From Chrysochromulina parva (taxonomy: Eukaryota > Haptophyta > Prymnesiales > Chrysochromulinaceae): 22,836 nucleotides of DNA. The notes under the pieces are model-generated. The model had not been told where the DNA came from, searched no databases, and was given only the letters and a program-made list of their open reading frames with translations. This document shows, in pieces, positions 1 to 8,011 of the stretch; within the stretch, counting starts at the first letter, position 1, and each line of letters starts with the position of its first letter. Made by a program: the position numbers and the translations under genes. The DNA lies in NCBI GenBank assembly GCA_002887195.1, contig PJAB01000633.1, positions 1-22,836 of the forward strand, given 5' to 3'.

Positions 1-1
1 A

Positions 2-118
2 ACGTGCAGCATATCGCCTTCCCGCGTGGTCCCCCACCGCAGTACTACCGATACTCGAGGCAGCTTAACTTCGCTGTTCGGATGGGAAGCGGTGACCCTG
101 CCTGATGTGGCCGCACGT
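2..118 (-). rRNA. 5S ribosomal RNA
   Basis: On the minus strand this is a complete eukaryotic-type 5S rRNA of about 117 nt. The two ends pair as helix I: the 5' end ACGTGCGGCC matches the 3' end GCTGCACGT with one G-U pair. The conserved core CCCATCCGAACAGCGAAGTTAAGC (split here as CCCATCCGAACAGCG and AAGTTAAGC) and the later GTAGTACTGCGGTGGGGGACC-like block correspond to the loop and internal control region (A box, intermediate element, C box) bound by TFIIIA. The 3' end runs into TT at the window edge, consistent with the first bases of a pol III T-run terminator lying just outside. It is a single copy here, beside protein genes. Confidence 0.95.
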
Positions 119-140
119 ACAGTTACATGAACCAAGTGTG

Positions 141-148
141 TTTATAAA
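141..148 (-). promoter_or_regulatory. Probable pol III TATA box of the 5S gene
   Basis: TTTATAAA lies 23 to 30 bases upstream of the 5S start at 118. That spacing suits a TATA element for TFIIIB; plant and some fungal 5S genes have one near -28. The word is self-complementary, so strand is assigned from the neighbouring gene only. Confidence 0.55.
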
Positions 149-383
149 CAACTGTTTTTTAACACACATCACACACGTTTAAGTTGCCGCCACAAGTGTT
201 AACATCATGCAGCCGAGCTCTGACCAGTGCAGGGTTTCGGCCGCTATGATACGTGTAAAGTGGCGAACGTTTGCTGGATGGAGAACTCTTGGGGGGCAAC
301 TTCGTGCCGCTCTTTTGCACTCACAAACGCCGCGAGCTTTCAATCGCCGCGCGCCCTCAATCCGCGCCACTGGTCGTGGCCTG

Positions 384-1313
384 ATGGGCAACTCTCAGTC
401 GCAGCAGCAGCTCGACGAGACCAAGAGCCAGCTCGCCGCCGAGAAGAAGCGCAGTGCTCAGCTTGCCGATGAAAAGGCGCAGCTCAGCGCGAGCCTGGCC
501 AGGGAGCAGCAGAAGCTGGCGGAGCAGCAGAGGGCGCACGACGAGGCGCTCGAGAGCAGCAGGCAGGAGGTGCAGCAGAAGCAGGAGGCTCTCGCCTACG
601 CGATGAAGCGGCAGGAGATTGCCGAGGGCCTGCGCCGCTCGGACGCGCTGCTCGCCAAGCGGCTGCTGGATGCGCAACTGCGCCTGGGCGCTGAGGAGTA
701 CGCCGCCGTCGATCCCGTGACCAAGGCGGCAGCGATGGCCCTCTCCGTGCACGACGAGCGCGAGCTGCGCGAGATGCTTGCGCTGCAGACGAGCGACCTC
801 GAGGCCCTCAAGCGTCGAGCTGCGGAGCTCGAGCGCGAGGCGATGGCTGCACGGCAGGGGGCGCTGACGCGCGAGCTGTGGGTGCCGTCGTCGCCGAGCG
901 ACTCGTGCGTCTCCGTCGCGGTGCGCAGCTCACGCGGCATCGGGATAGGCGGCTTCCGCGTCAAGCCCTTCTCGCCCACACCCGTCTCGCCCATGCTCGG
1001 CTTCCTCTACCAGAGTGCTGAGCTCGATCATCCTCGGTGGGCGGCCATGGGTGGCTCTCTGCTCCTCGCGCAGGGGGAGCTCGCGGTTCGCGCGGGCGTG
1101 TGCGCGCAGCCTGCGCCCAACCAGCAAGTCGCCGTCAGCTTTGATCACAACCTCCTGAGCGAACGGCAGACGGACGGCCCAGCGCAGACGGGCCTCAGCT
1201 TCAGCTACAAGACGCGGCGCGACACGTTAACCGCACGTCTCTTTGGCACGATCGACCTCACGGAGGGCCCCAAACAGACCCGCAGCGGCCTCGAGATCAT
1301 CTACGACATGTGA
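384..1313 (+). CDS. Coiled-coil protein with N-myristoylation-type start, unknown function
   Basis: The 309-residue product begins MGNSQS, which fits the N-myristoyltransferase pattern (Gly-2, Ser-6), so membrane attachment is plausible. Residues about 5-75 and 125-157 are rich in Gln, Glu, Lys and Ala in heptad-like order and should form coiled coils. Residues about 205-309 alternate polar and non-polar residues in short stretches and end SGLEIIYDM, which could be a beta-rich or beta-barrel-like domain. I do not recognise the family. The frame stays open upstream to an ATG at 207. That extension is Arg-rich with few acidic residues, so a mitochondrial leader is possible, but its base composition looks less coding-like and 384 gives the myristoylation motif. 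No intron was needed to explain the frame. Confidence 0.6.
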   Translation: MGNSQSQQQLDETKSQLAAEKKRSAQLADEKAQLSASLAREQQKLAEQQRAHDEALESSRQEVQQKQEALAYAMKRQEIAEGLRRSDALLAKRLLDAQLRLGAEEYAAVDPVTKAAAMALSVHDERELREMLALQTSDLEALKRRAAELEREAMAARQGALTRELWVPSSPSDSCVSVAVRSSRGIGIGGFRVKPFSPTPVSPMLGFLYQSAELDHPRWAAMGGSLLLAQGELAVRAGVCAQPAPNQQVAVSFDHNLLSERQTDGPAQTGLSFSYKTRRDTLTARLFGTIDLTEGPKQTRSGLEIIYDM

Positions 1314-2191
1314 GCGGCGCGCGCGCAAAGCGAGAGGCCGTTCGCCGGGGCGAGGGCGATGCATTTCGTCTCGCGCGACGTGAACGCGACGTGTGCACGG
1401 CGGTACATGCGGCTCGCGTCGCGTCGTATTTTATTCGCGGAGGTTTTCTGAAAAGCTGAAAACCACCGCGCCTCTAGTACGCATAATTATGCTGCGTGGG
1501 TGGAATACCATCGACACAGAGTCGAGAGTGATGGCGGGTCGACGCCGTCGACGGGCCCGGACCGCGGGGCGCCGCGCCGCCGCCGGCCCCGGCGGCCGCG
1601 CGCCGGCCCCGCCGCCCGGGGGCGTCGTGTGACCGGACCGGACCGGCGCCGGTCACGACTCACGTCGACTCACGTTCGCGGTTCGCATGAAAGATGAATT
1701 CACGACCGCCGATTCCCGATTCTAACATTCTATACCAGCTGAAGAGACGTCCGGCTCTTGACGCTATCCCTCCCGCCCGCCGCCAACTCGGCCGCGCCAT
1801 GCCGCTCCGTCTAATCGACCCACGACCAGTCCGGACGGCGGACGGCGGACCGGTTGACGCCCGTATCGGGCAATCGCCATCGGAACCACATGGGGACCGG
1901 ACCCAATGGACGGGCCGAAGGAGCGAAGAGTGCTCGGGCCGCGGCGCGCGGGCGCCGGCGGACCGCGTCAGCGCTCACGCTCAGGCTCACGTGCCACGAC
2001 ACCTCCTCACCTCCTCCATCCTCCCCGCCCCACGCCCCACGCTCCAGCGAATCTGCATACGCGTTACATCGGCCCTGGCCGCGTGGGCAGGGCCCGGCGC
2101 CTCCCCCCTGGACGCAGTGCAGGGCCCAAGGCGCGTGCCACTTGCAGCAGCCTCTCCTCTTCACGCCATCGGCAAGACCGCGGCTGCGCCG
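1314..2191. other. Spacer between convergent genes
   Basis: This is the shared 3' region of the coiled-coil gene and the VPS9 gene. It is very GC-rich, with a run of CCG/GGC words around 1555-1660. Short open frames occur on both strands, but they have biased composition and no recognisable domain. I see no RNA gene or mobile element. Confidence 0.5.
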
Positions 2192-4012
2192 TCATAGGAC
2201 GAGCGCCTCGACGAGTTCGTCAACGGCGCGCTCTTGCTGGAGAAAGTCAACCAGCGCCTCCCGCTCCGCAACCTCCTTGGCGAGCACTTTGCTCGGCGTC
2301 AGCTTGGCCGTAGGCGCCGAGCCCAGCGCCCCGAGCGCCTGCTTGTCGGTGCGCATGGAGAGGCTGCTGGAGAAACCGGCTCGAGCGCTCTGTGGTGGCG
2401 GCGTGGAGGCCCACGTCTGCTCACGAACGTACTCGAGTGGTGGAGGAGGAGAGGAAGGCGGCGCGACCTCCGACGAAGCGCCACTGCCGCCGATCCAATC
2501 GGCAGCATCTGGCGCGCGCACCGCCTCAGGGCCCTGTGGGGAGTGAGGGCGGCTGGGCGGCTGCGCGTCGAGCGCGTACTCGCACGCGGCCTCGAAGGTA
2601 GCGAGATAATAGCCGAGCTCGGAGTGCTGATGCTCGCGCGTCGCGAGGGATTTGGAGTACTCGAGGGCGGCGAAGACATGCGGCAGGGGCGTGTTCACAA
2701 CAGTCCAGACGAGCAACGGCAGCAGAGAGTCGGCCCCTATCTGATCGGGACTGACATGGGCTGTGGCCGCCGCGGCGGAGTGAACGTGCCCCACGGCCCG
2801 GTAGACGCATAGCAGCATGTCGGCCGGTACAGACAGGAAGCAAAAGTCGGAGAGGACGGAGATAGCCGAAGGCGGAGGCGCGGGCCCTCCGCGAGTCGAG
2901 GCGCCGGCGGCACCGCCCGGGCCGCTGCCACCGCCACTGCCATCGCCAGTACCACCGCCAGTACCACCGCCACTACCACCGCGACCGGCGCTGCCGGCGC
3001 CTCCCTCGAGGAAGCGACTCTCGACACCGAGCTGCTCAGGGGGCAGCTGGCGCATCCAGCGCTGCTGCGCACACATCCGCTCGTCGCGCGTACGGTTGCG
3101 CGCGCTCGCCGCATTCCACAACGGCGCCTGCACAGCGGGGAAGAGTAGCCGCGCGGTACAGACGCTCACCTGCGGCAGCAAGCCAGAAAGACCATGCTGC
3201 GCCACGACCAGCCGCGACAGGTACACCACGAAGTCGAGCACCACCTGCGGCGGCGGCGTGTACATCTCACCGGCTGCGTCAGCGCCCTTGCGCAGCTGTT
3301 TCTCAAAGAGATCGACCCACTGATGGAGCAGGCGCCCCTCGCGCGCGCGCCGCGCGCAGACGGCGGCCTCGAAGGACTCCTGCAGGGCGGGTTGTGGCGC
3401 GTGGATCACAATCTGCGCGTCCTCGTACACGCACCGGCACCGGCCAAGCGCCTCCACGAGCAGATGCATGCGCGCCCGCTTATCGCTCAGTGCCTCCGCC
3501 TGCGCCTGCGCGACCGCGAGCCGGCCCTGCAGCTGCTCGCACAGAATCATGAGCCCGCGTTCGCGTCGCCGGAGCAGCATGATAGGCGACTCCGTCATCG
3601 CGCTAGGCAGCGGCCGCTCGTTCTCGCTAAAGCCGCCGCCGCCGCCTGGTATTGTCGTGTGCAGCGACATTGCCGGCGAGTCGGCGAGGTCGGCTACCTG
3701 AGCTCGCGTCTTTGCGAGTGCCTTACGCGCCTGCGCGAGCGTACGCTCGAGGCGCAGGCACGCTGGCTGGTGCGACGCACGCCACGTGCGCAGCGTGGCG
3801 GCGATCTGTGTCTCGGTGGGCTCCTGCAGCGGCGTGGAAGGTGACCCAAAGAGCTTGTTCCAGAAGCTGCGGCGCTTGACCTCCGGTGGCGGCGGCAGCG
3901 GCATCGAGTCCATGAAGCTTGAGCCCGCGAGGGTCGCACGCATGACCGCCAGCCGCGCTGCGGCCTCGGCCCCGAACACCGTGTCGCTGCGAGCGTACGG
4001 GTCCGTCGCCAT
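2192..4012 (-). CDS. VPS9-domain protein, probable Rab5-family GEF
   Basis: The 606-residue single-exon protein starts at an ATG. VPS9 domains exchange GDP for GTP on Rab5/Rab21-type GTPases in early endocytosis. Residues about 380-482 carry the signature: GADSLLPLL (Asp-428, Pro-432), then LPHVFAALEYSKSL, then GYYLATFEAACEYA (Tyr-468, Tyr-469). The preceding helical part is visible at 289-335 with RLLFPAVQAPLW and LPPEQLGV, resembling the helical-bundle segment before the VPS9 core in Rabex-5-like proteins. A Gly/Ser/Thr-rich linker (336-381) splits the two halves. The N-terminus has a Pro-rich stretch (39-43) and two probable coiled coils (84-110, 145-190). The C-terminus is Pro/Ser-rich and ends in a short amphipathic helix. 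No FYVE, A20 zinc finger or CUE domain is seen, so the subfamily is open. Confidence 0.85.
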   Translation of the reverse strand: MATDPYARSDTVFGAEAAARLAVMRATLAGSSFMDSMPLPPPPEVKRRSFWNKLFGSPSTPLQEPTETQIAATLRTWRASHQPACLRLERTLAQARKALAKTRAQVADLADSPAMSLHTTIPGGGGGFSENERPLPSAMTESPIMLLRRRERGLMILCEQLQGRLAVAQAQAEALSDKRARMHLLVEALGRCRCVYEDAQIVIHAPQPALQESFEAAVCARRAREGRLLHQWVDLFEKQLRKGADAAGEMYTPPPQVVLDFVVYLSRLVVAQHGLSGLLPQVSVCTARLLFPAVQAPLWNAASARNRTRDERMCAQQRWMRQLPPEQLGVESRFLEGGAGSAGRGGSGGGTGGGTGDGSGGGSGPGGAAGASTRGGPAPPPSAISVLSDFCFLSVPADMLLCVYRAVGHVHSAAAATAHVSPDQIGADSLLPLLVWTVVNTPLPHVFAALEYSKSLATREHQHSELGYYLATFEAACEYALDAQPPSRPHSPQGPEAVRAPDAADWIGGSGASSEVAPPSSPPPPLEYVREQTWASTPPPQSARAGFSSSLSMRTDKQALGALGSAPTAKLTPSKVLAKEVAEREALVDFLQQERAVDELVEALVL

Positions 4013-4240
4013 CTTTCACAAACTCCTCTCAAGTCACTTTCTATGAATTCGCTGCGTTGGTGTGAAGGATCATGTGTCTCTTATTGTTTTTGTGCTGCTT
4101 ACATGTTGTGTGTATTCTGAGCGCGCTCGACTGCATGGCCATCGCGAGCGCCATGGCTCCCCGGGACGTCCGGCGAGGCGGCGACTTCGTTTTCAAGTTC
4201 GTTTTCGGTTTTTTCCAGTCTGGCACTCAGTCTCTCCCGA

Positions 4241-4282
4241 CTCACCGAACGCTGACCGAACGCGACTAAACTGACCGAACGC
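4241..4282. repeat. Short tandem-like repeat of CTGACCGAACGC
   Basis: CTCACCGAACGC at 4241-4252 is followed by CTGACCGAACGC at 4252-4263 and again at 4271-4282. The role is unknown; the repeat may be part of the promoter of the divergent VPS9 gene. Confidence 0.7.
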
Positions 4283-4311
4283 CGTTTCGTGGCCTTTACC
4301 AATCATAAGTA

Positions 4312-4528
4312 ATATCACACAAGGGAATCACACATCTATCACCCGCAACGATCACACCCCCACACTTACCCCACACGGGGAACTTCCGATGGCGAAGAGA
4401 ATTTGAAGAAACGGAAATCACCGCGTGTGTGGGTGTGATAGTGGAAGTGGAGGTGTGAAGCCCAGCGAGGAGGTGTGATACTGGAGCTGGAGGTGTGATG
4501 TAGTGCGAGGGCAGGAGGGGTGTGATAT
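4312..4528. repeat. Foldback repeat with terminal ATATCACAC/GTGTGATAT, MITE-like
   Basis: The segment opens with ATATCACAC (4312-4320) and closes with its exact inverse GTGTGATAT (4520-4528). The left third holds further copies of ATCACAC or TATCACCC. The right half holds GGTGTGAT words at about 4431-4440, 4471-4480 and 4491-4498. The trinucleotide GTA sits directly outside both ends (4309-4311 and 4529-4531), which could be a target-site duplication. It has no coding capacity. A small non-autonomous element is one reading; a cluster of regulatory sites in both orientations is another. Confidence 0.4.
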
Positions 4529-4751
4529 GTAAAACCCACTTTTCAGATGGCGACTATGTAAAACTCGGACGTGATTTCCCCATTTCCGTTGAGTCTGTGG
4601 ATATCGTTTACTTCGAGTGCGACCTTTTTCCTTCGAGAGAGAACATTATCCGCTCTCGAACCGGATTTGGAACGATTAAGAACCGGTTCGCGGTTCCCTA
4701 GTAGAACGCTACAAGAGGCTCCTTAAGTACAGTGTAGATGTGAGTATCTTT

Positions 4752-4767
4752 AGATCTCATGAGATCT
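4752..4767. repeat. 16-base perfect palindrome
   Basis: AGATCTCATGAGATCT is exactly self-complementary and is flanked by a direct repeat of ATCTTTAG. It could be a dimeric protein-binding site or chance. Confidence 0.6.
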
Positions 4768-4876
4768 TTAGTTGTCGGCTAGTTGTCGCAGAACACACGG
4801 AATGCGCAAAGAGCCGCAACAAGCTAGCAGCCCCCGACTCACGCTTGGGCCCGCGACCCTTTCGCGGGATCGGGCA

Positions 4877-4914
4877 TGATCGGGTTTGCTTGCTTGCTTG
4901 CTTGATCGGGTTTG
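4877..4914. repeat. TTGC microsatellite between two TGATCGGGTTTG copies
   Basis: TGATCGGGTTTG occurs at 4877-4888 and 4903-4914, with four TTGC units between. This is a slippage-type repeat with no evident function. Confidence 0.75.
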
Positions 4915-5076
4915 TCAGCATTTGAGACCCTTGCGAGTAAAATCTTCTTTAGGAGACGCGTTTCCAAAAAAGGCAAGATCAATTCTTGTGCCTGTTTTAG
5001 TAAATATGGACGTCTTATACTTATCATCAACGTGAGCAAGGCAAGGGCAAGACTTCATCATACAAAACGCGAAAGG

Positions 5077-6024
5077 ATGCCTGCCCCACGCCTTTTCGAC
5101 CTGCCCAACGGCCGCGGCCGGCCACGCTTGCCCCCGTCGCATCAGTCGCGTACCCGCAGCGCAGGACTGCAGCGGCCGCCGCCGACTGCGCTCGTCAATC
5201 TGAAAAGCCTTGAATGCTCGGAATTTCCTCGGGATTACTGGCTCTCTCGGGATTTCTGGCTGAGAAGCCTTGAGGATCGGTTTCCGCGGGATTACTGGCT
5301 CTCTCCGAGTACGCTGCTCACCCGGAATACGCCCATTACCATCATCGATGAGTTCTGCTCGCGACACAAGATGCGCATCAAGGAGAGCCCTTCGACGATC
5401 GAGGGTGCTGACAAGCGCTTCGGGCTTTTCCGACTGCTGGCTACGCTCAAATGGCCCGAAGGATACGACGGCTACATGAGGAGCATCGGCTCCCCATCCG
5501 CGAGACGCATGGTCTCGGGCTACCCCTCGGACTCGCCTTCACCGCCCACGTCTGTGCGCAGCCTTACGGGCATCTCACCGCGCGGCTTGCTGCTCGCTAC
5601 GGGGAGCGGCCGCCACGAGGTATCCGATACCGACGACAACGAAGCGATGGGATATGGCGGTCTGCCATTCGCTCGTCCCCAGTCGGCGCGGTACCCACGT
5701 CCAGCAGGCATGTATACGGACGAGGATGATCAGCTTCAGTCAGCCGAGGAGCAGTTGTTCCAGGTGCAGCAAGAGAACGAACGGCTCCGCCGATCCATGA
5801 TGCTGTCGGGATCGAGCATCTCCTCCCCAGTGGAGAAGGAGATGGCGGAAATGCGGGCGGAGCTCACGGCGCTCCGCAAGGACTTGTTCGAACAGGATTG
5901 GTCCACGCACGGAGCAGGAACGGAACAGAACGGTTCCCCTAGCGAGGCGGAGGGGAGGGGGAACAGCCTCCGGGACCACAACAGCGTAAGAAGGCCCTCT
6001 GCTCCGGGACACATTCGTGCTTAG
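5077..6024 (+). CDS. Unrecognised protein with C-terminal coiled coil
   Basis: The 315-residue product starts at the first ATG of the frame; the open frame continues upstream only with non-ATG codons. Residues 41-76 contain a duplicated block, LKSLECSEFPRDYWLS and LRSLEDRFPRDYWLS. Residues 84-140 look globular (TIIDEFCSRHK, then FGLFRLLATLKWPEGYDGYM). Residues 145-212 are Ser/Pro/Arg-rich and probably disordered. Residues 215-274 are a probable coiled coil (EEQLFQVQQENERLRRS, then EKEMAEMRAELTALRKDLF). I cannot assign a family. An undetected upstream exon is possible, and the N-terminal repeat zone is the least certain part. It is followed 138 bases later by the VWA gene on the same strand. 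Confidence 0.5.
   Translation: MPAPRLFDLPNGRGRPRLPPSHQSRTRSAGLQRPPPTALVNLKSLECSEFPRDYWLSRDFWLRSLEDRFPRDYWLSPSTLLTRNTPITIIDEFCSRHKMRIKESPSTIEGADKRFGLFRLLATLKWPEGYDGYMRSIGSPSARRMVSGYPSDSPSPPTSVRSLTGISPRGLLLATGSGRHEVSDTDDNEAMGYGGLPFARPQSARYPRPAGMYTDEDDQLQSAEEQLFQVQQENERLRRSMMLSGSSISSPVEKEMAEMRAELTALRKDLFEQDWSTHGAGTEQNGSPSEAEGRGNSLRDHNSVRRPSAPGHIRA
5205..5318 (+). repeat. Imperfect tandem duplication, period 60
   Basis: AGCCTTGA followed by TTTCC-CGGGATTACTGGCTCTCTC occurs twice 60 bases apart, from 5205 and 5265, with a 3-base length difference that keeps the frame. It encodes the duplicated FPRDYWLS block. Confidence 0.7.
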
Positions 6025-6162
6025 GCCTATGAGCCGTACTGTACGCTCCATTTCATCATATAGCTTGATGGACAAACTTTCTTTTACCGAGCACTTGATT
6101 CTCTGCGCTCGGTTCTCTCAAACACGAGCACAGCGTAGGACTATCGGAGCACGCTCATCTAC

Positions 6163-7467
6163 ATGGGCAACCTCTTTTCAAGCTCCGTCCGAGTACCGAA
6201 AGGAGTGCCGGTGGCCGCTGGCGTGCCGGTGGCCGCTGGCGTGGCCGACGCGCCACGCTCAACGAAGACTGCCACGGAGACGCCATCCGGGACCAACCTC
6301 CTCGACCTCTGCTTCGTGATGGACGTGACGGGGAGCATGGGTTCCTACATCGCAGCCGCGAAACAAGACATCGAGGCCATCTCCGACCGACTCGCGGCCT
6401 CCGAGGGCTACGACGTTCGGTTCGGGCTCGTCGCCTATCGTGATCACCCTCCGCAGGATCAGAGCTTTGTCACGCGCCAGTTTGCCTTCTCTGCAGATGT
6501 CCAGGTGATGAAGCAGAATCTCTCGACCCTGTCCGCGAATGGAGGCGGCGATGGGCCCGAGGCCGTCGAGGCTGGGCTCAAATCTGCGCTCGAGGCGCCA
6601 TGGCGCGACAATGCCATGAAGGTTGTCGTGCTCATTGCCGATGCGCCGCCTCACGGCCTGGGTGAGAGGGGCGACGGCTTCCCTGACGGTGCACCGACTG
6701 GCGTCGACCCTCTCCAGGTCCTAGACGCCATGTCGGCAAAGGGCATCTGTGTCTACGCGGTCGGATGCCAGCCCGCGCTTTCTCAATACCGCTTCGCGAC
6801 CGACTTTTTCATCGCATGCGCTGAGCGTACCAACGGACAAGCAATCGCGCTCGGTTCAGCAAAAGCGTTGGCAGACGTGATCATGGGGGCGAGCATGGAG
6901 GAGATGGACCTGGCGAAGCTCGCTAATGTCATCGAAGGCCAGGTGACGATTCTGCGCTCCGAGATGCCAGGGATGGAGGAGTCGGAATGCATCAACCGCG
7001 TCACCCAGGAGCTCCAAGCCCGGGGCATCGCCACCCGTCAGATGAGAACACCTCAGATGTTCTCACCTACCTCCCCATGCGTGTCACAAGCTAAAACCCT
7101 TGGAGAGGCCAAGAAGTCGCTCAGCGAGACTGCAAGCGAGACGTGCCCTCCACCGCCATGTGCTTTCGCAACAAGAAGGTGTTTTGGCCCTCCCGCGTCT
7201 ATGTCATGTGAGCCGCGCGCGCCCATGGGCCGTGCCATGGGTGCCAGGGTGCCGCGCGCGCCCATGGTCCGCGAGAAGACCGAGTACGGAAACAAGACTC
7301 TTGATGCGCGTCGCGACCACCGCATCATCGACGCAGCAGGCCCTGAGCTCTTCATGGAGGCGGAGCGGGGGGAGGAGGCACCGGCGGCCACATTCATCTC
7401 GGCCACTATCTCCCCAGAGCAGGTGTCGCGCATGTACGCGCGTGCCAAGAAGAAGGGCACGTTGTGA
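6163..7467 (+). CDS. von Willebrand factor A domain protein, alpha-kinase-associated (VWKA) type
   Basis: The 434-residue product starts at an ATG with MGNLFSSS, a possible N-myristoylation motif (Gly-2, Ser-6). The VWA domain covers about residues 45-240. Its metal-ion-dependent adhesion site is DVTGSMG (Asp-54, Thr-56, Ser-58), with the second loop GGGDGPEAV (127-135) and the third Asp-160 in LIADAPPHG. The blocks FGLVAYRDHPPQ and GGGDGPEA are typical of VWA domains found beside alpha-kinases, as in Dictyostelium VwkA. No alpha-kinase domain follows. Instead come a conserved-looking helix (253-295), a Pro/Ser-rich middle with a small internal duplication (PRAPMGR and PRAPMVR) and a basic tail ending ARAKKKGTL. 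The N-terminus repeats GVPVAA twice. It may be a membrane-tethered adaptor that binds partners in a divalent-metal-dependent way; its partner is unknown. Confidence 0.87.
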   Translation: MGNLFSSSVRVPKGVPVAAGVPVAAGVADAPRSTKTATETPSGTNLLDLCFVMDVTGSMGSYIAAAKQDIEAISDRLAASEGYDVRFGLVAYRDHPPQDQSFVTRQFAFSADVQVMKQNLSTLSANGGGDGPEAVEAGLKSALEAPWRDNAMKVVVLIADAPPHGLGERGDGFPDGAPTGVDPLQVLDAMSAKGICVYAVGCQPALSQYRFATDFFIACAERTNGQAIALGSAKALADVIMGASMEEMDLAKLANVIEGQVTILRSEMPGMEESECINRVTQELQARGIATRQMRTPQMFSPTSPCVSQAKTLGEAKKSLSETASETCPPPPCAFATRRCFGPPASMSCEPRAPMGRAMGARVPRAPMVREKTEYGNKTLDARRDHRIIDAAGPELFMEAERGEEAPAATFISATISPEQVSRMYARAKKKGTL

Positions 7468-8011
7468 GCTCGGCATGTCCTCAGAGGCATGTCCGTCGTG
7501 TCCATCGTGGTCATCTGCCACACAGAGTGCAGATGCGCAAGAGCTCCGATGCGCCGGATTCGACGGCGGTCGGGTCACTGTGGAGACGACGCGAGAGGCT
7601 CTGCCAGACTCGACTGCCGGTCCTGCATCGCTGCACGCTCGCAGTGCGCGACTCGGACGCTCCCCCCGGCTCTGCCCGTGTGACGTTAGGTCTTTTGAGA
7701 GTCCGCAGCAGTCCGGTCAGTCACTTACTCCGCTGCCCCCCGGTCAACACAAGTAACCGATCTCGAGCTCGCGTCGCTCTCCGGTCTCGCGGAGGCAGCT
7801 CGTGGGCGCTCGCGTCTTCGGCCTCTTGGCCGCGTCTACCCACTAGTACCGCTCGCCGTCGATAATAAACCGGACAATTGTTGCAGTGCGAGTCCGCCCG
7901 GTGTTTCCTATCGACCTATATTTGCCAGTAGAGGCTCGCTGATCCACACGACCGAGATAACTTCGAGCGTAGCATTCACTCCTACACTTATGTGGCCTCT
8001 TATACGACACT
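7468..8011. other. Spacer between convergent genes
   Basis: This is the 3' region shared by the VWA gene and the Hsp70-type gene. One AATAAA on the plus strand at 7864-7869 could serve polyadenylation but is far from the VWA stop. No other feature was seen. Confidence 0.5.

Larger units (their letters stand above)
4013..5076. other. Repeat-rich spacer upstream of two divergent genes
   Basis: This 1,064-base stretch separates the start of the VPS9 gene (minus) from the start of the next plus-strand gene, so both promoters should lie here. It is less GC-rich than its flanks. It holds three near-copies of CTGACCGAACGC, a foldback element, a 16-base palindrome and a TTGC microsatellite, listed separately. 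Its short open frames show nothing protein-like. Confidence 0.6.

Noticed and set aside
207..383. ATG at 207 as start of the first protein gene
   Set aside because: The extension is in frame and Arg-rich, so a mitochondrial leader cannot be excluded. However, 384 gives a clean myristoylation motif and coding-like composition begins there.
1555..1660. Short GC-rich open frames in the first spacer
   Set aside because: Their Arg/Gly/Pro composition follows from CCG/GGC runs in all frames, and no start context or domain supports them.
4645..4700. Possible tRNA B box (TTCGA-containing words)
   Set aside because: No matching T-arm stem, anticodon arm or acceptor stem could be formed. The same holds for the word near 20370.
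4912..5076. Upstream extension of the gene at 5077
   Set aside because: It would start on TTG, unlikely in a nuclear gene, and the added residues lack protein-like character.
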